Position numbers and translations under genes: made by a program
Shown here: positions 21,946 to 32,599 of the stretch, piece by piece
How the letters are laid out: each line of letters opens with the position of its first letter
Numbering within the stretch: the first letter of the stretch is position 1
NCBI GenBank assembly: GCA_946894095.1
Contig: OX335644.1
Coordinates: forward strand, 16,473,595-16,537,594
Direction of reading: 5' to 3'
Length of the DNA: 64,000 bases
From: Incurvaria masculella
Lineage: Eukaryota; Arthropoda; Insecta; Lepidoptera; Incurvariidae
The notes under the pieces: generated by a model
Told to the model about the DNA's origin: nothing
What the model saw: only the letters and a program-made list of their open reading frames with translations
Databases searched by the model: none

Positions 21946-22394
21946 TGTACCTCCGTATAGCTCGATTTATTTCCGCAATTTTAGGGCTACTAAGCATCAC
22001 GCTAAATTACCAGAGAGGGGACCAGTAGTATGAAATGCTTATAACATGAGAACCAATTACCCAATTTAGATGAGGTTTGTATCTGAGTCTAGCCGTATAG
22101 GCATCACGCTAACTTACCAGAGGAGTGAGAAGAGAGGGTTACATATTTATAACAAAACAATAAGTGGACTGCTCCTGCATGTGAAATTTGGCAGAGTACA
22201 TCACTCTAGATCACGAGAGGCGTGACTGTTGCGATTAAAGGCTCATAACTTACGAACTACTCACTCGATTAATATGTGGATTGCATCTACGTACAGGACC
22301 TATGGGCGCGGTCGGGGTTTGGATGGGTGGCCGTTTTCGATGTTAATGCTGGTTGTGGTACGGATTCCACGTAAAAAATAGCTCCCCTTTCTTA
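21946..22394. other. Intronic non-coding stretch
   Basis: No gene is seen. Two short similar passages ('gcatcacgctaaattaccag' near 21996 and 'gcatcacgctaacttaccag' near 22102) form a direct repeat about 106 bp apart, possibly a minor tandem repeat. Confidence 0.5.
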
Positions 22395-22520
22395 CTACCT
22401 AGGTTGTAGGGTGAATCCCGCTCGAGTTGTTACGTACCATCGCACTGTGAATGATGGATGGTTGAACCGGCAGTAAAAAATGTCCATGTTTTCCGTCCAT
22501 GGCAATGTGTAGTAGTGCCA
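22395..22520 (+). repeat. SINE family A fragment
   Basis: 'gttgtagggtgaatcccgct', 'gtaccatcgca' and 'aaaaaatgtccatgttttcc' follow the body order of family A. Confidence 0.6.
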
Positions 22521-22664
22521 GTGCAGGATCGCCCCAGCGCGGCGGCAAATGCTTTTAAAAAATAATTCAGTAATTGGCCCCAATATTTTGCAATATATTC
22601 AAGTACATTTCTTCCACTGAATTTATAAATGGCATAGTATTTGGATGTTTTCTTATTCAATCAT

Positions 22665-22840
22665 GCCACATCGGCTCAACGGATTTTGATCCAGTTTTTT
22701 TTTGTTAGATACATTGTTTAATCTTCTGTTAGTAAAGTAGTTCAACTAGCCTTTTGGGCCAGCCCTTTGGGTTTCAGCCCGATATCAGTCCAAAACGACA
22801 TTGACCCGAGCGGAGCCGGGTACCTCAGCTAGTACTATAA
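22665..22840 (-). repeat. CTAGCTGCCGTACCCGGCTTCGC-type dispersed element
   Basis: The minus-strand 5' end includes CTAGCTGAGGTACCCGGC and CCGCTCGGGTCAATG, followed by sequence ending 'ttgagccgatgtggca'. The plus-strand relative is at 29830-29995. This type is abundant in Lepidoptera. Confidence 0.7.
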
Positions 22841-23164
22841 TAATACTCGTATTATAATTATAATAGAAAATGATACAAGCTTGAATGGTGCATTAGGCTT
22901 ATTACGAGTTTCGTATTGATCGTCGATTTCACTAACTTACATCTTTACCAAATCTTCCGTTTATATATTTTATTTTTGGTTAGAAACATTAAATTATTTA
23001 AATGTGTTGAAAATAGTTTACTATGACGGTATGCTTTATTCAATCGTGGAAGAATCGACGATCGAAGCGATTTAGGAATGGGAAACACTTAACTCGATCT
23101 TTCATTTCAGTGTGCCCCTCCGTCGATCTCTTGTGTTTTTTTACACAGAACATTTGTAGTCCTC

Positions 23165-23706
23165 CATTTTAAGATTTGTGGAAAACGGCTTACTCACGGT
23201 GTGTCGATGATATTTCACGACATTTCGAACCAAACATTTGGTCCATCATCAGGCGAGCACCCGCAAATCACTCGATTCGGTTTGACGATGTGGAAATATT
23301 GGTAACAGAATCTCGGTATAATTCTCGCATAGTCCGAGAGTCCATAGAGATCTCCTAATACAGAAACTTTAATAGAGAGGACTCTTTCAAGTTGTCATCT
23401 GTATAGAATCCGGTTTTAGCGCCGCTCAGACGAAGAGTAGAGAAGAAATACCGGACCGCTCAAGACACCGTGAGTGCGTACTGCACATCACCTGACATTC
23501 GGAACGCAGCCCAAGTTTCTTCGCAGACTAACCCACCCACAGCTACAATCTTCGTCAACGGCGGAAAACGTCAAACTGACAGTTCCCTGTTGACCGCCGC
23601 CGTCACGGGTGCTCGCCTGATGATGGACCAAATGTTTGGTGTTCGAAACGTCGTGAAATATCATCGACACACCGTGAGTAAGCCGTTTTCCACAAACCTT
23701 CAAATG
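23165..23706. mobile_element. Penelope-like retroelement fragment inside ~100-bp inverted repeats
   Basis: The arms at 23165-23263 and 23606-23706 are inverted copies with 'ggtccatcatcaggcgagca' and its complement. The plus-strand interior (about 23263-23400), read across a stop, gives HSIRFDDVEILVTESRYNSR followed by IVRESIEI and FNREDSFKLSSVWNP. This resembles the GIY-YIG-type endonuclease end of Penelope-like elements (residue pattern RxxREAIEIxKxxNFNREDG). The catalytic start of the domain and the reverse transcriptase are missing. Confidence 0.65.
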
Positions 23707-24371
23707 AGTGTTATGGCGGCCTAACCCGGCGGAACTAACTCAATCGCGGGCACGGTACAAAACCGTGCTGTTGCGCTCTGGGACCTTCTCTTTTTCAAAG
23801 AAAAAGACAGGCTCCGTGATAAGGAAGATGCAACATGTCCACAAAAAAGACAATGTGACTTAGTGTATGATTTGGTAAGTTTTACGAAAATTTTAATTAC
23901 TAAACGACTTATAGCTAAAAGTAAACCACGACCACTGTATTCAAAAATCTAACAAAAACCAAATAGATTATAAATCTTGATTAAATATGCTATGTCTGAT
24001 AACTAATCTTTTTAAGATGTTTTTACTTTATCATTGCGTAATCTACCTCCAAAGTTATTGTATAAAACGCGCGAAAAATCCGAACTTTCGGACCTTATAA
24101 CTTAGAAACCAAACACAATTTTACAATGCCAACAATCTAGTTCGATCAAATAAAACTATTTTGAGCAAAATTTGGGGAGTAATTTGTGCGTGATCTTCTT
24201 TCCCCGTTTGTATGGGGAGTCGAGCGGGTTGGGCCACCTTAACCACGGTAATCTCAAATCATATATTTGTAGTCATTATTTTCGTATTACAAGCGGTTTA
24301 GAAGCCTTATCGTAGCTTAGGTCCCCCAACCCAAACAAAGTAGGATTGAAGTCTAGATAATTGTAACGTAC
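23707..24371. other. Intronic non-coding stretch adjoining the middle exon
   Basis: Mostly AT-rich. 'aaccacggtaatctcaaatc' near 24240 matches the tail of the Penelope-associated fragment near 61785. The last bases before 24372 hold the strong donor GTACGT on the minus strand. Confidence 0.55.
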
Positions 24372-24575
24372 GTTCCTCTCCTCGGTCTCCACGATGAGGT
24401 GGTTGTTCTTCAGCGTCATGGTGATGATGGAGCCGTTGGCGGGCGGCGCGCTCCCCGCCGGCTGCTGCGTGCCGCCGCCGTCGCGCCCGTCGCCCGCGCC
24501 GCCCGCGCCGCCCGCGCCGCCCGCGCCGCCCGCGCCGCCCGCGCCGCCCGCGCCCAGCGCCGCCGTCGCCGCGTA
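24372..24575 (-). CDS. Middle exon of the membrane-protein gene with Ala/Gly-Gly repeat
   Basis: The exon starts at 24575 after the acceptor 'ctcgttgtccgcag' and ends at 24372 before the donor GTACGT. It has 68 codons and is phase 0 at both ends. It begins YAATAALGAGG, continues through about seven AGG triplets encoded by a 9-nt GC-only repeat, then a Gly/Asp/Gln/Pro-rich linker and the non-repetitive block SIITMTLKNNHLIVETEERN. The junction to the terminal exon reads ETEERN|DITKNG with no frame problem. It probably lies on the cytoplasmic side close to the membrane, which is inference from its order. Long open frames on both strands here are artefacts of the GC-only repeat. The phase at 24575 does not match the donor phase of the exon at 59618-59705. 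Confidence 0.82.
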
Positions 24576-24739
24576 CTGCGGACAACGAGCGACTCAGCCA
24601 CGTGCAGCCCGAGCGGTAAGGGTAGAAATCAGAGAAGAGAAAAGAAGAGAGAAGTGTCATGTGGACGTTACTCGCGACTTCGGTGTAGGGATGAATTGCG
24701 AAATTGATAAAATAGAAAAAAAGTGCCAAGTACGCAAGG

Positions 24740-24815
24740 CCTGTGGCAAGGCGGACTAGTAGTCCGCCTTGACTTGGTACCGGAGACGTGGGTTCAAATC
24801 CGGCCTCCGCACGTT
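24740..24815 (+). repeat. tRNA-like sequence with hairpin and B-box
   Basis: A hairpin with 11-bp arms (24747-24757 and 24761-24771, loop 'agt') precedes the B-box-like GGTTCAAATCC near 24789-24799. The 5' acceptor strand that should pair with 'ctccgca' is not found and the T-stem has a mismatch, so this is a SINE head or tRNA pseudogene, not a tRNA gene. It lies about 170 bp from the middle exon's acceptor. Confidence 0.5.
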
Positions 24816-25977
24816 GGTTGACGTTCTTCACTGACCACATTGCTTGGCCATCCTAAGACAAGCGTAGTTTAGTTGGCGGTACGAGAATTACATTTCTAAA
24901 AATTACAATGTATCGTTAATGTTATCATCTTAAAAAATACATATGTGAACAGCGAGCACGGAAGCTGAACACGTAAGGTCTTCACAGGAGGTTAGTTCGT
25001 TCATTTTTTACCCGACTGCGCAAGAAGGAGGGTTATGTTTTTTCATTCACATTTGATATTGCGCGTCCCGAATCCCTTAGCGAACTATGTTACTACAATT
25101 ATAAAACTTTTTAGATTTCGGGGGTCGTTAAAAATTCGGCTGCGTTTTCGACAACGGACTGAACGATCAGCTAAAAACGTCGTAGAAAGTCTCCTCCCGC
25201 CGCGGGAAAAGCCGTGAGTTTTCTCAAACATAAATATAGTTAGACGTTTCGCACTAACCGTTCATGAACCACGTTCTCTTTTTCAGTTACAATTCGTTAC
25301 GAATGCGAGCTGTTTCATGATTTGGAATCAATGTAGAACACACACTTCAGTTCTACATTGAATCCGAACCATCACCCCTTTCCCTGCTAGGTGGTAATTT
25401 CTCGTTGGATGAAAAGTTGGTCGAAACGGTTAGACAACTTATCCATTCCAAACCAAAGGATATGTTGTCCCTCTTATTAAGATACTGTTATACATCTCAT
25501 AAAATTCTAATCCTAATTTGAATAAATACTTTTTCGTACCAAACAATTCAATCTTTTTTTTAAATATGCTATCTACATAATATGTATGTAACCTAGCTGG
25601 GCCGGTACAAAATGTGAGGGAATACAATTAATTCTTCATCAATTAGGAGTGAATGCCAAATATTCTACCCAGTCAGAGCGCAGAAGGTATATCAGAAGAT
25701 ATTTTGCTTTTATTTATATTAGATATTTCTCGATTTTTTTTGTGCGGGTAGGCAACCAAAAAAGTCAAACTATATTAGCTTTTTGTATTTTTAATGTTTT
25801 TATTCAAATAAAAGGTTTTTTCAGTGTAAAAACTAAATATAGTTAATCAGGTAAGAGACAAGTAGCTGATGTATCGATAGTTTAGTGCTGATTCACTACC
25901 CCGCTTGTCGATAAAGACTTTAACAATCACACAAATACTGTCACGTTTTTGTCTCTCTGCACTTAACTTTCAAATAA
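24816..25977. other. Non-coding stretch with short repeat remnants
   Basis: At 25004-25045 lies 'ttttttacccgactgcg' plus 'caagaaggagggttatg', the start of the element seen at 31205. At 25295-25330 lies a piece of the SINE A middle ('cgttacgaatgcgagctg'). The rest is AT-rich with no gene. Confidence 0.55.
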
Positions 25978-26207
25978 TGTCTTCTGAAAATCCATTGAAG
26001 AGATCTCTCGGCTGGAGGAGAATCTCAAGAGCGGGCTCGCGCAACTCCATGCGCGCCTCGACGCTGCTGATGCAGTCGACACCGCGGCTTTGTCCGACCA
26101 GCACCGCACAACAAACACTTATACAGCAATTCTTTTTACGTCAAATAAATTTGTTCTTGCTACACTGTCGATCCTACGTTAACATTATGATTAATCTAAT
26201 GGTGATT
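25978..26207 (+). pseudogene. Coiled-coil ORF fragment, transposon ORF1/gag-like
   Basis: One plus-strand frame gives about 60 residues beginning KSIEEISRLEENLKSGLAQL, then HARLDAADAVDTAALSDQH, then a hydrophobic FVLATLSILR before a stop. The first part has a heptad-like pattern of Leu, Ile and Ala and is far more protein-like than its AT-rich surroundings. The upstream ATG near 25978 is out of this frame. ORF1 or gag proteins of insect retroelements often carry such coiled coils, but the assignment is inference. Confidence 0.45.
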
Positions 26208-26835
26208 CAAATGAGACCCGTGAAGAAAATAAAAAAATGGTAACTCGTCTTTTTGTTTTGTTCTCGATTTCTAGTTTGCATCAAGAAACAGTAACGTCGG
26301 CTTCAAGAATTATTTACATAACCATATTATATGTTTATGTAAAGTATGTATGTAGAAGCAACGGTAGATTCGAACCCAAAGTGGGTTTTGGGCTAGATGA
26401 ACTTTGTGGGTACCTGAAACTATGGAAGCTGCACATACCACGTTCGAAAGGTAGCTTATAGGAGAAATCCATTGTCATCGAAAGACGTCAGTTTGTTTTG
26501 TAATTACTCTGACATGTGTTCTGGAGATTTCGCCGGACGAAAAACGCCCGTTCACTGACACGCTATGTTACATTCGAATTTCAAATATCTTCTCTGATAA
26601 TAAAATTATTAGAGTATTATTTTCACGTCTCACGATGGCGGTGCCGCTTTGCGGGACTATAAAAATGTACGTCGACTCGTGATCTTTACAGCACCATAAA
26701 TTTAGCGGGTTATGAAAAAGTCTCCGTCATCTTTTTTTACAACTTGATCAAACTTTTCGACTTTTCGGATTTTTTTTATTTCATAGACATATAACATTAC
26801 ATTCTGAAGTACAAGTCACTAATGAAATCGAACGC
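26208..26835. other. AT-rich non-coding stretch
   Basis: No gene or recognisable element is seen. Confidence 0.5.
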
Positions 26836-26949
26836 TTATCTCTTTTTGGTGAAGCTGTCCACCCGTTGTTGTATCATCTTATTGGGTAATATGCTTCCAG
26901 TATCCCCTTGCAGCTCCAAAGCCGCTTCCGCCATCCGTTCCTCATAGAT
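26836..26949 (-). pseudogene. Short protein-like tract, 37 codons
   Basis: The minus-strand frame reads IYEERMAEAALELQGDTGS, then ILPNKMIQQRVDSFTKKR and a stop. Composition is protein-like (amphipathic, charged end) and unlike the flanks. An in-frame stop lies just upstream, and no good acceptor is visible. It may be the 3' end of a transposon ORF, a retropseudogene, or a small exon. I do not recognise it. Confidence 0.35.
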
Positions 26950-27394
26950 TTAAAATGTAATTTTTATTTTGCAGCGCTGTACAAACGTTTTGTTAATTAG
27001 TAACTATGGAATTATCCAGCGCATACCGTGTGTTTAAATATCGAGAAGGTTCTGTCACGGCAACTAGAACCAGCGGCAGTGTGTCGCATTGAGTTTATGT
27101 TATGTCACTAGGTGTATATTTCGTGTCCAGTTAAAACATTAAAATAAACATTTATATGATTATAATATCATTTTTATAATAGCTAGAGGTACCATAATCA
27201 CTGGACGGATGCACGCATGAGTGATTATTGAACGTTCTTGAGAAACGGAACCCTAAAAGTTACCTCTGAAGGGTGTAATTTCTTCATTAGCATAGTGTGT
27301 ACCACTGTGAGAAGGCCACGTACAGGCGACCAAATTTCAAAAGTGTCCTTCCGGTTAAAAATTATTTTAACTGGAATGGGGAAAATACTACATA
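26950..27394. other. AT-rich non-coding stretch
   Basis: 'aaacggaaccctaaaagttac' near 27242 resembles a (GTCY)n MITE edge. Nothing else is recognised. Confidence 0.45.
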
Positions 27395-27725
27395 GATCTT
27401 TATCACGACCAGTGGCGTCTAGTGGATTTCACTCAAAGAATCTATTAAACCCACTGAAAGGAGAAGTGGCAGGCGGGCGATATCGCGTCTCCGCTGCATG
27501 ATTAAAGTGACCATATCATTGTATGGGAAAAGGGCGGCGAGTCTTATAACAAATAGTGGAAACATCGCAAATGCTTTGTTCAAGTCAGTGTCCACCCACA
27601 CAGACCCTCCAATACATCTGCGACTATTTTGCATGTTACATGTACGTTTAAGTTGGGTTTGTGGTTATTCAAAATTGGAGACTGCGGGTCTCTTAGTAGG
27701 CGCGCTAATATACCGTAGTTTAAAT
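27395..27725 (+). repeat. Dispersed family B, copy 2
   Basis: 'ggagaagtggcaggcgggcg', 'atatcgcgtctccgctgca', 'cacccacacagaccctccaa', 'tctgcgactat' and 'attggagactgcgggtctct' followed by 'taggcgcgcta' appear in family order, though the region between the first two blocks and the third differs from copy 3. Confidence 0.65.
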
Positions 27726-28869
27726 TACGAGTAACACATTTTTCTTCATATTAATGCGCAAATAAAGTAATCAATGAGCTCGCAAATTCGTTGGAAAGAA
27801 TATAAAACATTGACCTAAACAATAATATTCAATTACAAACTTTGTTTTGCTCTATTAAATTAAAAGTAATTTAAAGACAAACAGGAGCTTTCCTCTTCAC
27901 CTAAACCTAACTGCATCACCAAGTACATGTTTAATTTATAAATAAAATTTGACAGGAATGACAGATTTGACATTTTTAAGGTGAAATAGCTAACACACCA
28001 TTTACAATATACTTTGCGTGTTTTCTCCTCATCCTCCTCCATTTTAATTATGTCCGAGTTTGATCCATGTGTATGTATGTAAACGACGTAACCGATTTTT
28101 TTGAAATTTTCAGACAATCTTCAGATTAGCCCAGCGGGTGATACTGTGAAGTTAATTAGCGGTAGAATCAACAGATTTTTTCTTTGTTATTCACGAGAAA
28201 ATTAAACAAGATTAAACGTTTTGAAAAAATCTTCAGCGGTTTATATCATGAATATTAAATAAGTTATCGGAAAAATCAAAATGTACAGACCTAGCTCTTA
28301 GCAGGTTCATTTAATATGCAAAATATAATTTAAAATATTTCATAATTTGACTGAGGAAACTCGTGCCAATCCTCTTAAAGTATTTTGACTCGTAATCTTT
28401 TCCTTCGGCCGAAAATGTATCCTTTAATCTTTGGTTGAGTGTACATAGCCTAAGGTCAATCAAAAAGCCGTTACCCGCTCGCACGCGATTCCACGATTAT
28501 TCGCGAATTATCCGCGCACGAGGAGAGATCCTTTTCCGCCTCCTCGCATCTTATCTTGGAGAGTTATTCTAGATGTGTGCCGCCCTTAATGCCTTCTGAC
28601 CTGAATACGGATGGCTTCGGTGCGTCTTAAGGGTTAGTCGCTAGTAAATTAGCACAGTGGAATGGATGCACGGCGTTCGGAAATTGGTGATCAAAGGGAC
28701 AGGGGTCCGTTGCAGGCAACTTGAATAATGGGACCCATTGCCAGACTGAAAGTCGAATGAAAGTCATGTCACCTCATTAAGTAAGAGCTTTTAAAATATA
28801 CCTTAAAACCTTTGCCCTTAAAGAGTTAATTCGCGGATAAAAAAACATTTAAATAAACAACATACATAG
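27726..28869. other. Non-coding stretch with a mixed-composition block
   Basis: 27726-28400 is AT-rich. 28440-28760 is GC-richer, has 'cgcgaattatccgcgcacga', and lacks any repeat I can match in the window. It could be conserved regulatory DNA, but there is no direct evidence. Confidence 0.35.
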
Positions 28870-29015
28870 TTTTTTTTGTACCCGGATGGCTGATACCACA
28901 CTTACTACTGTACGTATACTAAGCCCAATAACTCGAAAACCTTCCTTAGATTACACTACTAGTTTGGAAAACACGGAAAATTATCGTTGCCTTTTCCACC
29001 ACATCGTTTGGATTC
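28870..29015 (-). repeat. SINE family A, 3' part
   Basis: Plus-strand 'cccggatggctgataccaca', 'ataagcccaata'-like sequence and 'ttggaaaacacgg' mark the 3' body, with the A tail as a T run at 28870-28878. Confidence 0.65.
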
Positions 29016-29399
29016 CCATGTTTTCAGCGTTGGCAAAAAAATATGTATTATCACTTAATGTCAGCTCAGAGCAGGTAATTCAGGAGAAAGCGAAACATCC
29101 AACATGTCCAGCTAATGGCGTCGTTTGCATTGTGCGAGTACGCAGCTCACAAATGGCCGTCCTCATTCATGTTTCGTTATGCGCCAGCGCAGTGCTGTCG
29201 GCTAGTTTATACGTAATGTAATAAACATAACGTGGGGGCCATTTTCGACTCTCAAGAATGGAATAATTGAAATGAAAAATATTCCTTAATATACTTTTAC
29301 GTGTTAACCAAGTATGGCGCTTTTAAAATGAATTTGATGAATTACTATGTGGAATCGACCGTGAAGCAAGGAAGAGAGAGCCCTGTTAAAAGAGGATGG
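29016..29399. other. Non-coding stretch
   Basis: No gene is seen. The open frame running from the SINE into this region is chance. Confidence 0.5.
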
Positions 29400-29668
29400 A
29401 CCCAAACCAGTAAAACATAGTAATCGCGGGTATTTCGTCCATCCCCTTTTTACCGACACTCAAAGCATTACAGGCAGGGAATGTACCCATTCACTATCGA
29501 AATTCTGAAAAATTATATCCTACCGATCTATTGTGTTGTTGAGGTATTCCCCTCAAAGTACAACCTGGGCCGTCCGGCATAGTTTTCGAAACCCCCTGAA
29601 AGCTCAGAAGCCCATGGGCGTTTTCCGGCACCTCTTATGTGAGGTCCTCACGCCATATGCCGCGATTA
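29400..29668 (+). pseudogene. Non-LTR retrotransposon ORF2 end and tail
   Basis: Broken frames give HYRQGMYPFT-like and EVFPSKYNLGRPA-like pieces, paralleling the minus-strand protein at 21489-21893. The tail 'gaagcccatgggcgttttcc' with 'cacctcttatgtgagg' and 'cgccatatgccg' follows, ending in an A-rich run. The copy is 5'-truncated. Confidence 0.65.
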
Positions 29669-29829
29669 CATAAAATAAAGAAATACTGAAAGTCGGAGAT
29701 ATTTCATGAGGCTTTGATGCTACGACTAAAATTATGGCGTTTGTAAATACAATTATGTATCGAACTACTAAGCTTCTTGGGTAACTTGGATATAATATTT
29801 AACAAGGTACACCTACTCTCTTTTATATA

Positions 29830-29995
29830 TAAACTAGCTGCCGTACCCGGCTTCGCTCGGGTTAATGTCGGGCTGAATTATTTCATGGATAAAAAGTAAC
29901 CCGTAGGGCTGGCCCAAAAGGCTGATCGAGGACAATTTATCCATCTATCAAATTTAATCAAGATCATTTGAGCCGATATGGCATGAAACATTCAG
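29830..29995 (+). repeat. CTAGCTGCCGTACCCGGCTTCGC-type dispersed element
   Basis: 'ctagctgccgtacccggctt' and 'cgctcgggttaatgtcgggc' are followed by 'ggataaaaagtaacccgtag' and 'gagccgatatggca'. It is the sense counterpart of 22665-22840. Confidence 0.75.
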
Positions 29996-30309
29996 TCATT
30001 CCCATTTAGAGTTTCGTAAACATGTTGTGGCTATTTTAAAAAAAAACAACTAAAAGCATGTGCGGCCAGAACCTTTCTGCACTTGCACTGCTACATTGCA
30101 TACCTAGGAAGTAAGTAACGAAGGGGAATCAAAACCACAGCCAGCCTCAACATCGAATATGCCAACCTATCCCGAGCCTGACTGCTCCTAGAGATGCTAC
30201 ACATTGATAAAATACGCATATAAACCGAGTGATTGGTTAGCACGTTACAAAAATTTAACACTCACTATTTCACTGGTAATGAAGCGTTATATTATGCATA
30301 CTATCGTTT

Positions 30310-30420
30310 TTAGAGTTCCGTACCCAAAGGGTAAAAACGGAACCTTATTACTAAGCCTCCGCTGTCCGTTCGTCCATACGTCCGTCTGTCACATGGCTGC
30401 ATCTAAAACGGGTAATTTGT
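30310..30420 (+). mobile_element. (GTCY)n-type MITE, 5' end
   Basis: 'agttccgtacccaaagggta', 'aacggaaccttattactaag' and 'tccgttcgtccatacgtccg' match the first third of the element at 47008. Confidence 0.7.
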
Positions 30421-31204
30421 TCTCAAGAAATAAGCATTTTATCCCACTGGTTGCCCCCCTGACAATTTTGCGTGATGCTAAGTAGTCTTAAAGTTGCGGG
30501 AAATACTTGGCCATACTTCGCTACAATTGGCATCGAAATCGGATGCCATTGCATGCAATCGGATGACAATACACATGAGGTATTGATGCCTATCTTGAAA
30601 TCTCTTAAAATATTATTTTGTATTATACGAGTATATTAGTGTTAAAGAAAAAAAATATTTAATATTAAATGCAAAATATGAGTGACATATGTATCTGAAT
30701 AAGGATGAATAATTAATTGCAGAAAAAAAGCTTCGCAAAAATAATATAATCTGTAAAAGATTTAAAATGTTATTGTGAGTGTATCTCAGGCTTATGATAT
30801 ACCGGACTTTCCCGTAGGCACTTTTAACACTTGCAATTTTCGAGTTGTTAGTTTTCATTGATATCTTAAGGTTTGTATAAAATATGTACATATTATATAC
30901 ACAGACCCATACCATCTCAACCATACCAAAATGAGAAACCATATCAAAACTTACAAGAAGTATGCGCCGCCGCCCCCCCCCCCCTCCCCTTCTGCCGCGC
31001 CCTTCAACCGTGGCGCGCGGAGCAGTCTGGTTTGTATGCCTAACAGCCACAACTGAACTATATTAAACCTCTCCTTCGTATTATAAATGTATATACATAT
31101 GTATATAATTCGTAAGCGAGCTCTCTCGCCGGCGCATATGCAAAAGTGGCCACGTCACGCCCGTACAAAGAGTTTTGATCGCAACTCCTGGCTAATCCAC
31201 CAGT
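30421..31204. other. Non-coding stretch
   Basis: AT-rich, with a C run and GC-rich patch at 30965-31025 next to 'ttcaaccgtggcgcgcgg'. The minus-strand open frame 30613-31050 spans this patch and AT-rich noise and is not supported as a gene. Confidence 0.5.
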
Positions 31205-31480
31205 CTTTTTTACCCGACTGCGAAAGAAGGAGGGTTATGTTTTTCGAGTGTATGTATGTATGTATATTTCTTTGTCGCCCCCTGCAGCCTAAACGGCTTG
31301 ATGGATTTTAGCTTGAGAGGTGTCGTTACATTCGTCTTAATTGTGAGAGTGACACTGGGTATATCAAAATCATAAAAAAAAATCATGGCTGATTTTTGGC
31401 GCCAAATTATGTGTTTTCAAATATATTTTTTCTTGAAACCTATCGAGTGGGGTATCAAACTAAAGGGTTTTTTAAATAGT
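31205..31480 (+). repeat. ACCCGACTGCG-type dispersed element
   Basis: It begins 'ttttttacccgactgcg', then 'aaagaaggagggttatg', a 'tatgtatgtatgtatat' run, 'tttgtcgccccctgcagcct' and 'aaacggcttgatgga'. The same start occurs at 25004. Confidence 0.6.
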
Positions 31481-32597
31481 TTACAAAAAGGTATGCAACT
31501 TATATGTTTAAATGTAATTTGGAATAAGAAATTCCAAAAACATCAAAATATTCAACGTTAAAAATTAATTCAAATGATTTTTGTTTACGCAAGCGCGCTG
31601 GTCACACCAACTCAGGTCATATACTCCTCTTTTCACTACCTCCAGCTATATGGAATGTAGCTTCGGTTACATTGCAAATTTATATGGTGTAACCGAAAGA
31701 TAACTTTGGGATGACTGGAAGTGGTGGATCCGGGCGATAGTCAGATAGATTTTCGACATTCTCGGTCACCGCATAGACCGATACCATCATTGCTTTACTA
31801 TCAGCATTCTGCACCTGCACAGCTCATAAATCCATACTTCCGTTGTCGATGGGTGTCACGCTGGGGAAGGTCCGCTTGTTCCACAATAGGGCGACCCTAC
31901 AGTGCCGAGATACTGTGGTGCTCAAAATCGGTATCAATCTGATAATATCTAAAAGCTTTACCAAAGATAGGAAAACTTTCCATGAAGATGTCGTCAGCCC
32001 TCTGATGAGGACCTATGTTACATAGGGTACATAAAATATGATCGTCATCATAATATCGCTGATCTTTAACCGTGCGTCCTTGGGAGCAGTGGGAAGGAAA
32101 AGCACGGCTTTGCCAAAGTTGGGTTTATCATCATATATCACATATTATTAACACGTTATATTATTCAAAATAATAAACCAGGAGTTCATGTACGGATTAA
32201 ATCATGAACGTTATATTTTGATGGGCTTTGGAGGCAAGAAAAACAATAAACGCTCAGTTGGGATGTAACAGTTTATAAGCACCAAGGTAACACATTCGAT
32301 AGGGCAATTGTGGACCTCGGGACCACATATATTTGCAAACGATGAATCCAGGTCTCTTTCGCCGCATCCAGTTAAAGTTCTAAACTGTGAAACTGGAACT
32401 TAACTAGCTCAATAATTAAATAAAAATGGCTTTAACAATGTTTTTGACTCACATTCAAAGCTGTCAGTCAAGAGACAACTTCCAGTCTTATGAAGTAGTG
32501 GATATAAATATTATAATCATGGTTATTATGGAGATTATTGAATTTTAACTAGCAGTTAGTTTATACATGGATGAAATCCTGCGATCAAAACGATTAC
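31481..32597. other. Non-coding stretch, partly mixed composition
   Basis: 31590-31960 has mixed composition and an open plus-strand frame at 31721-31942 that I cannot match to any family; it may be an old transposon fragment. The rest is AT-rich. Confidence 0.4.
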
Positions 32598-32599
32598 TA

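Noticed and set aside
24740..24815. Functional tRNA gene
   Set aside because: The B-box is present but the acceptor and T stems do not pair and no A-box is at the right distance.
24307..24840. 177-codon minus-strand open frame rich in Arg and Gly
   Set aside because: It is an alternate frame across the GC-only 9-nt repeat of the middle exon. The exon's own frame is fixed by splice phase and by the downstream block SIITMTLKNN.
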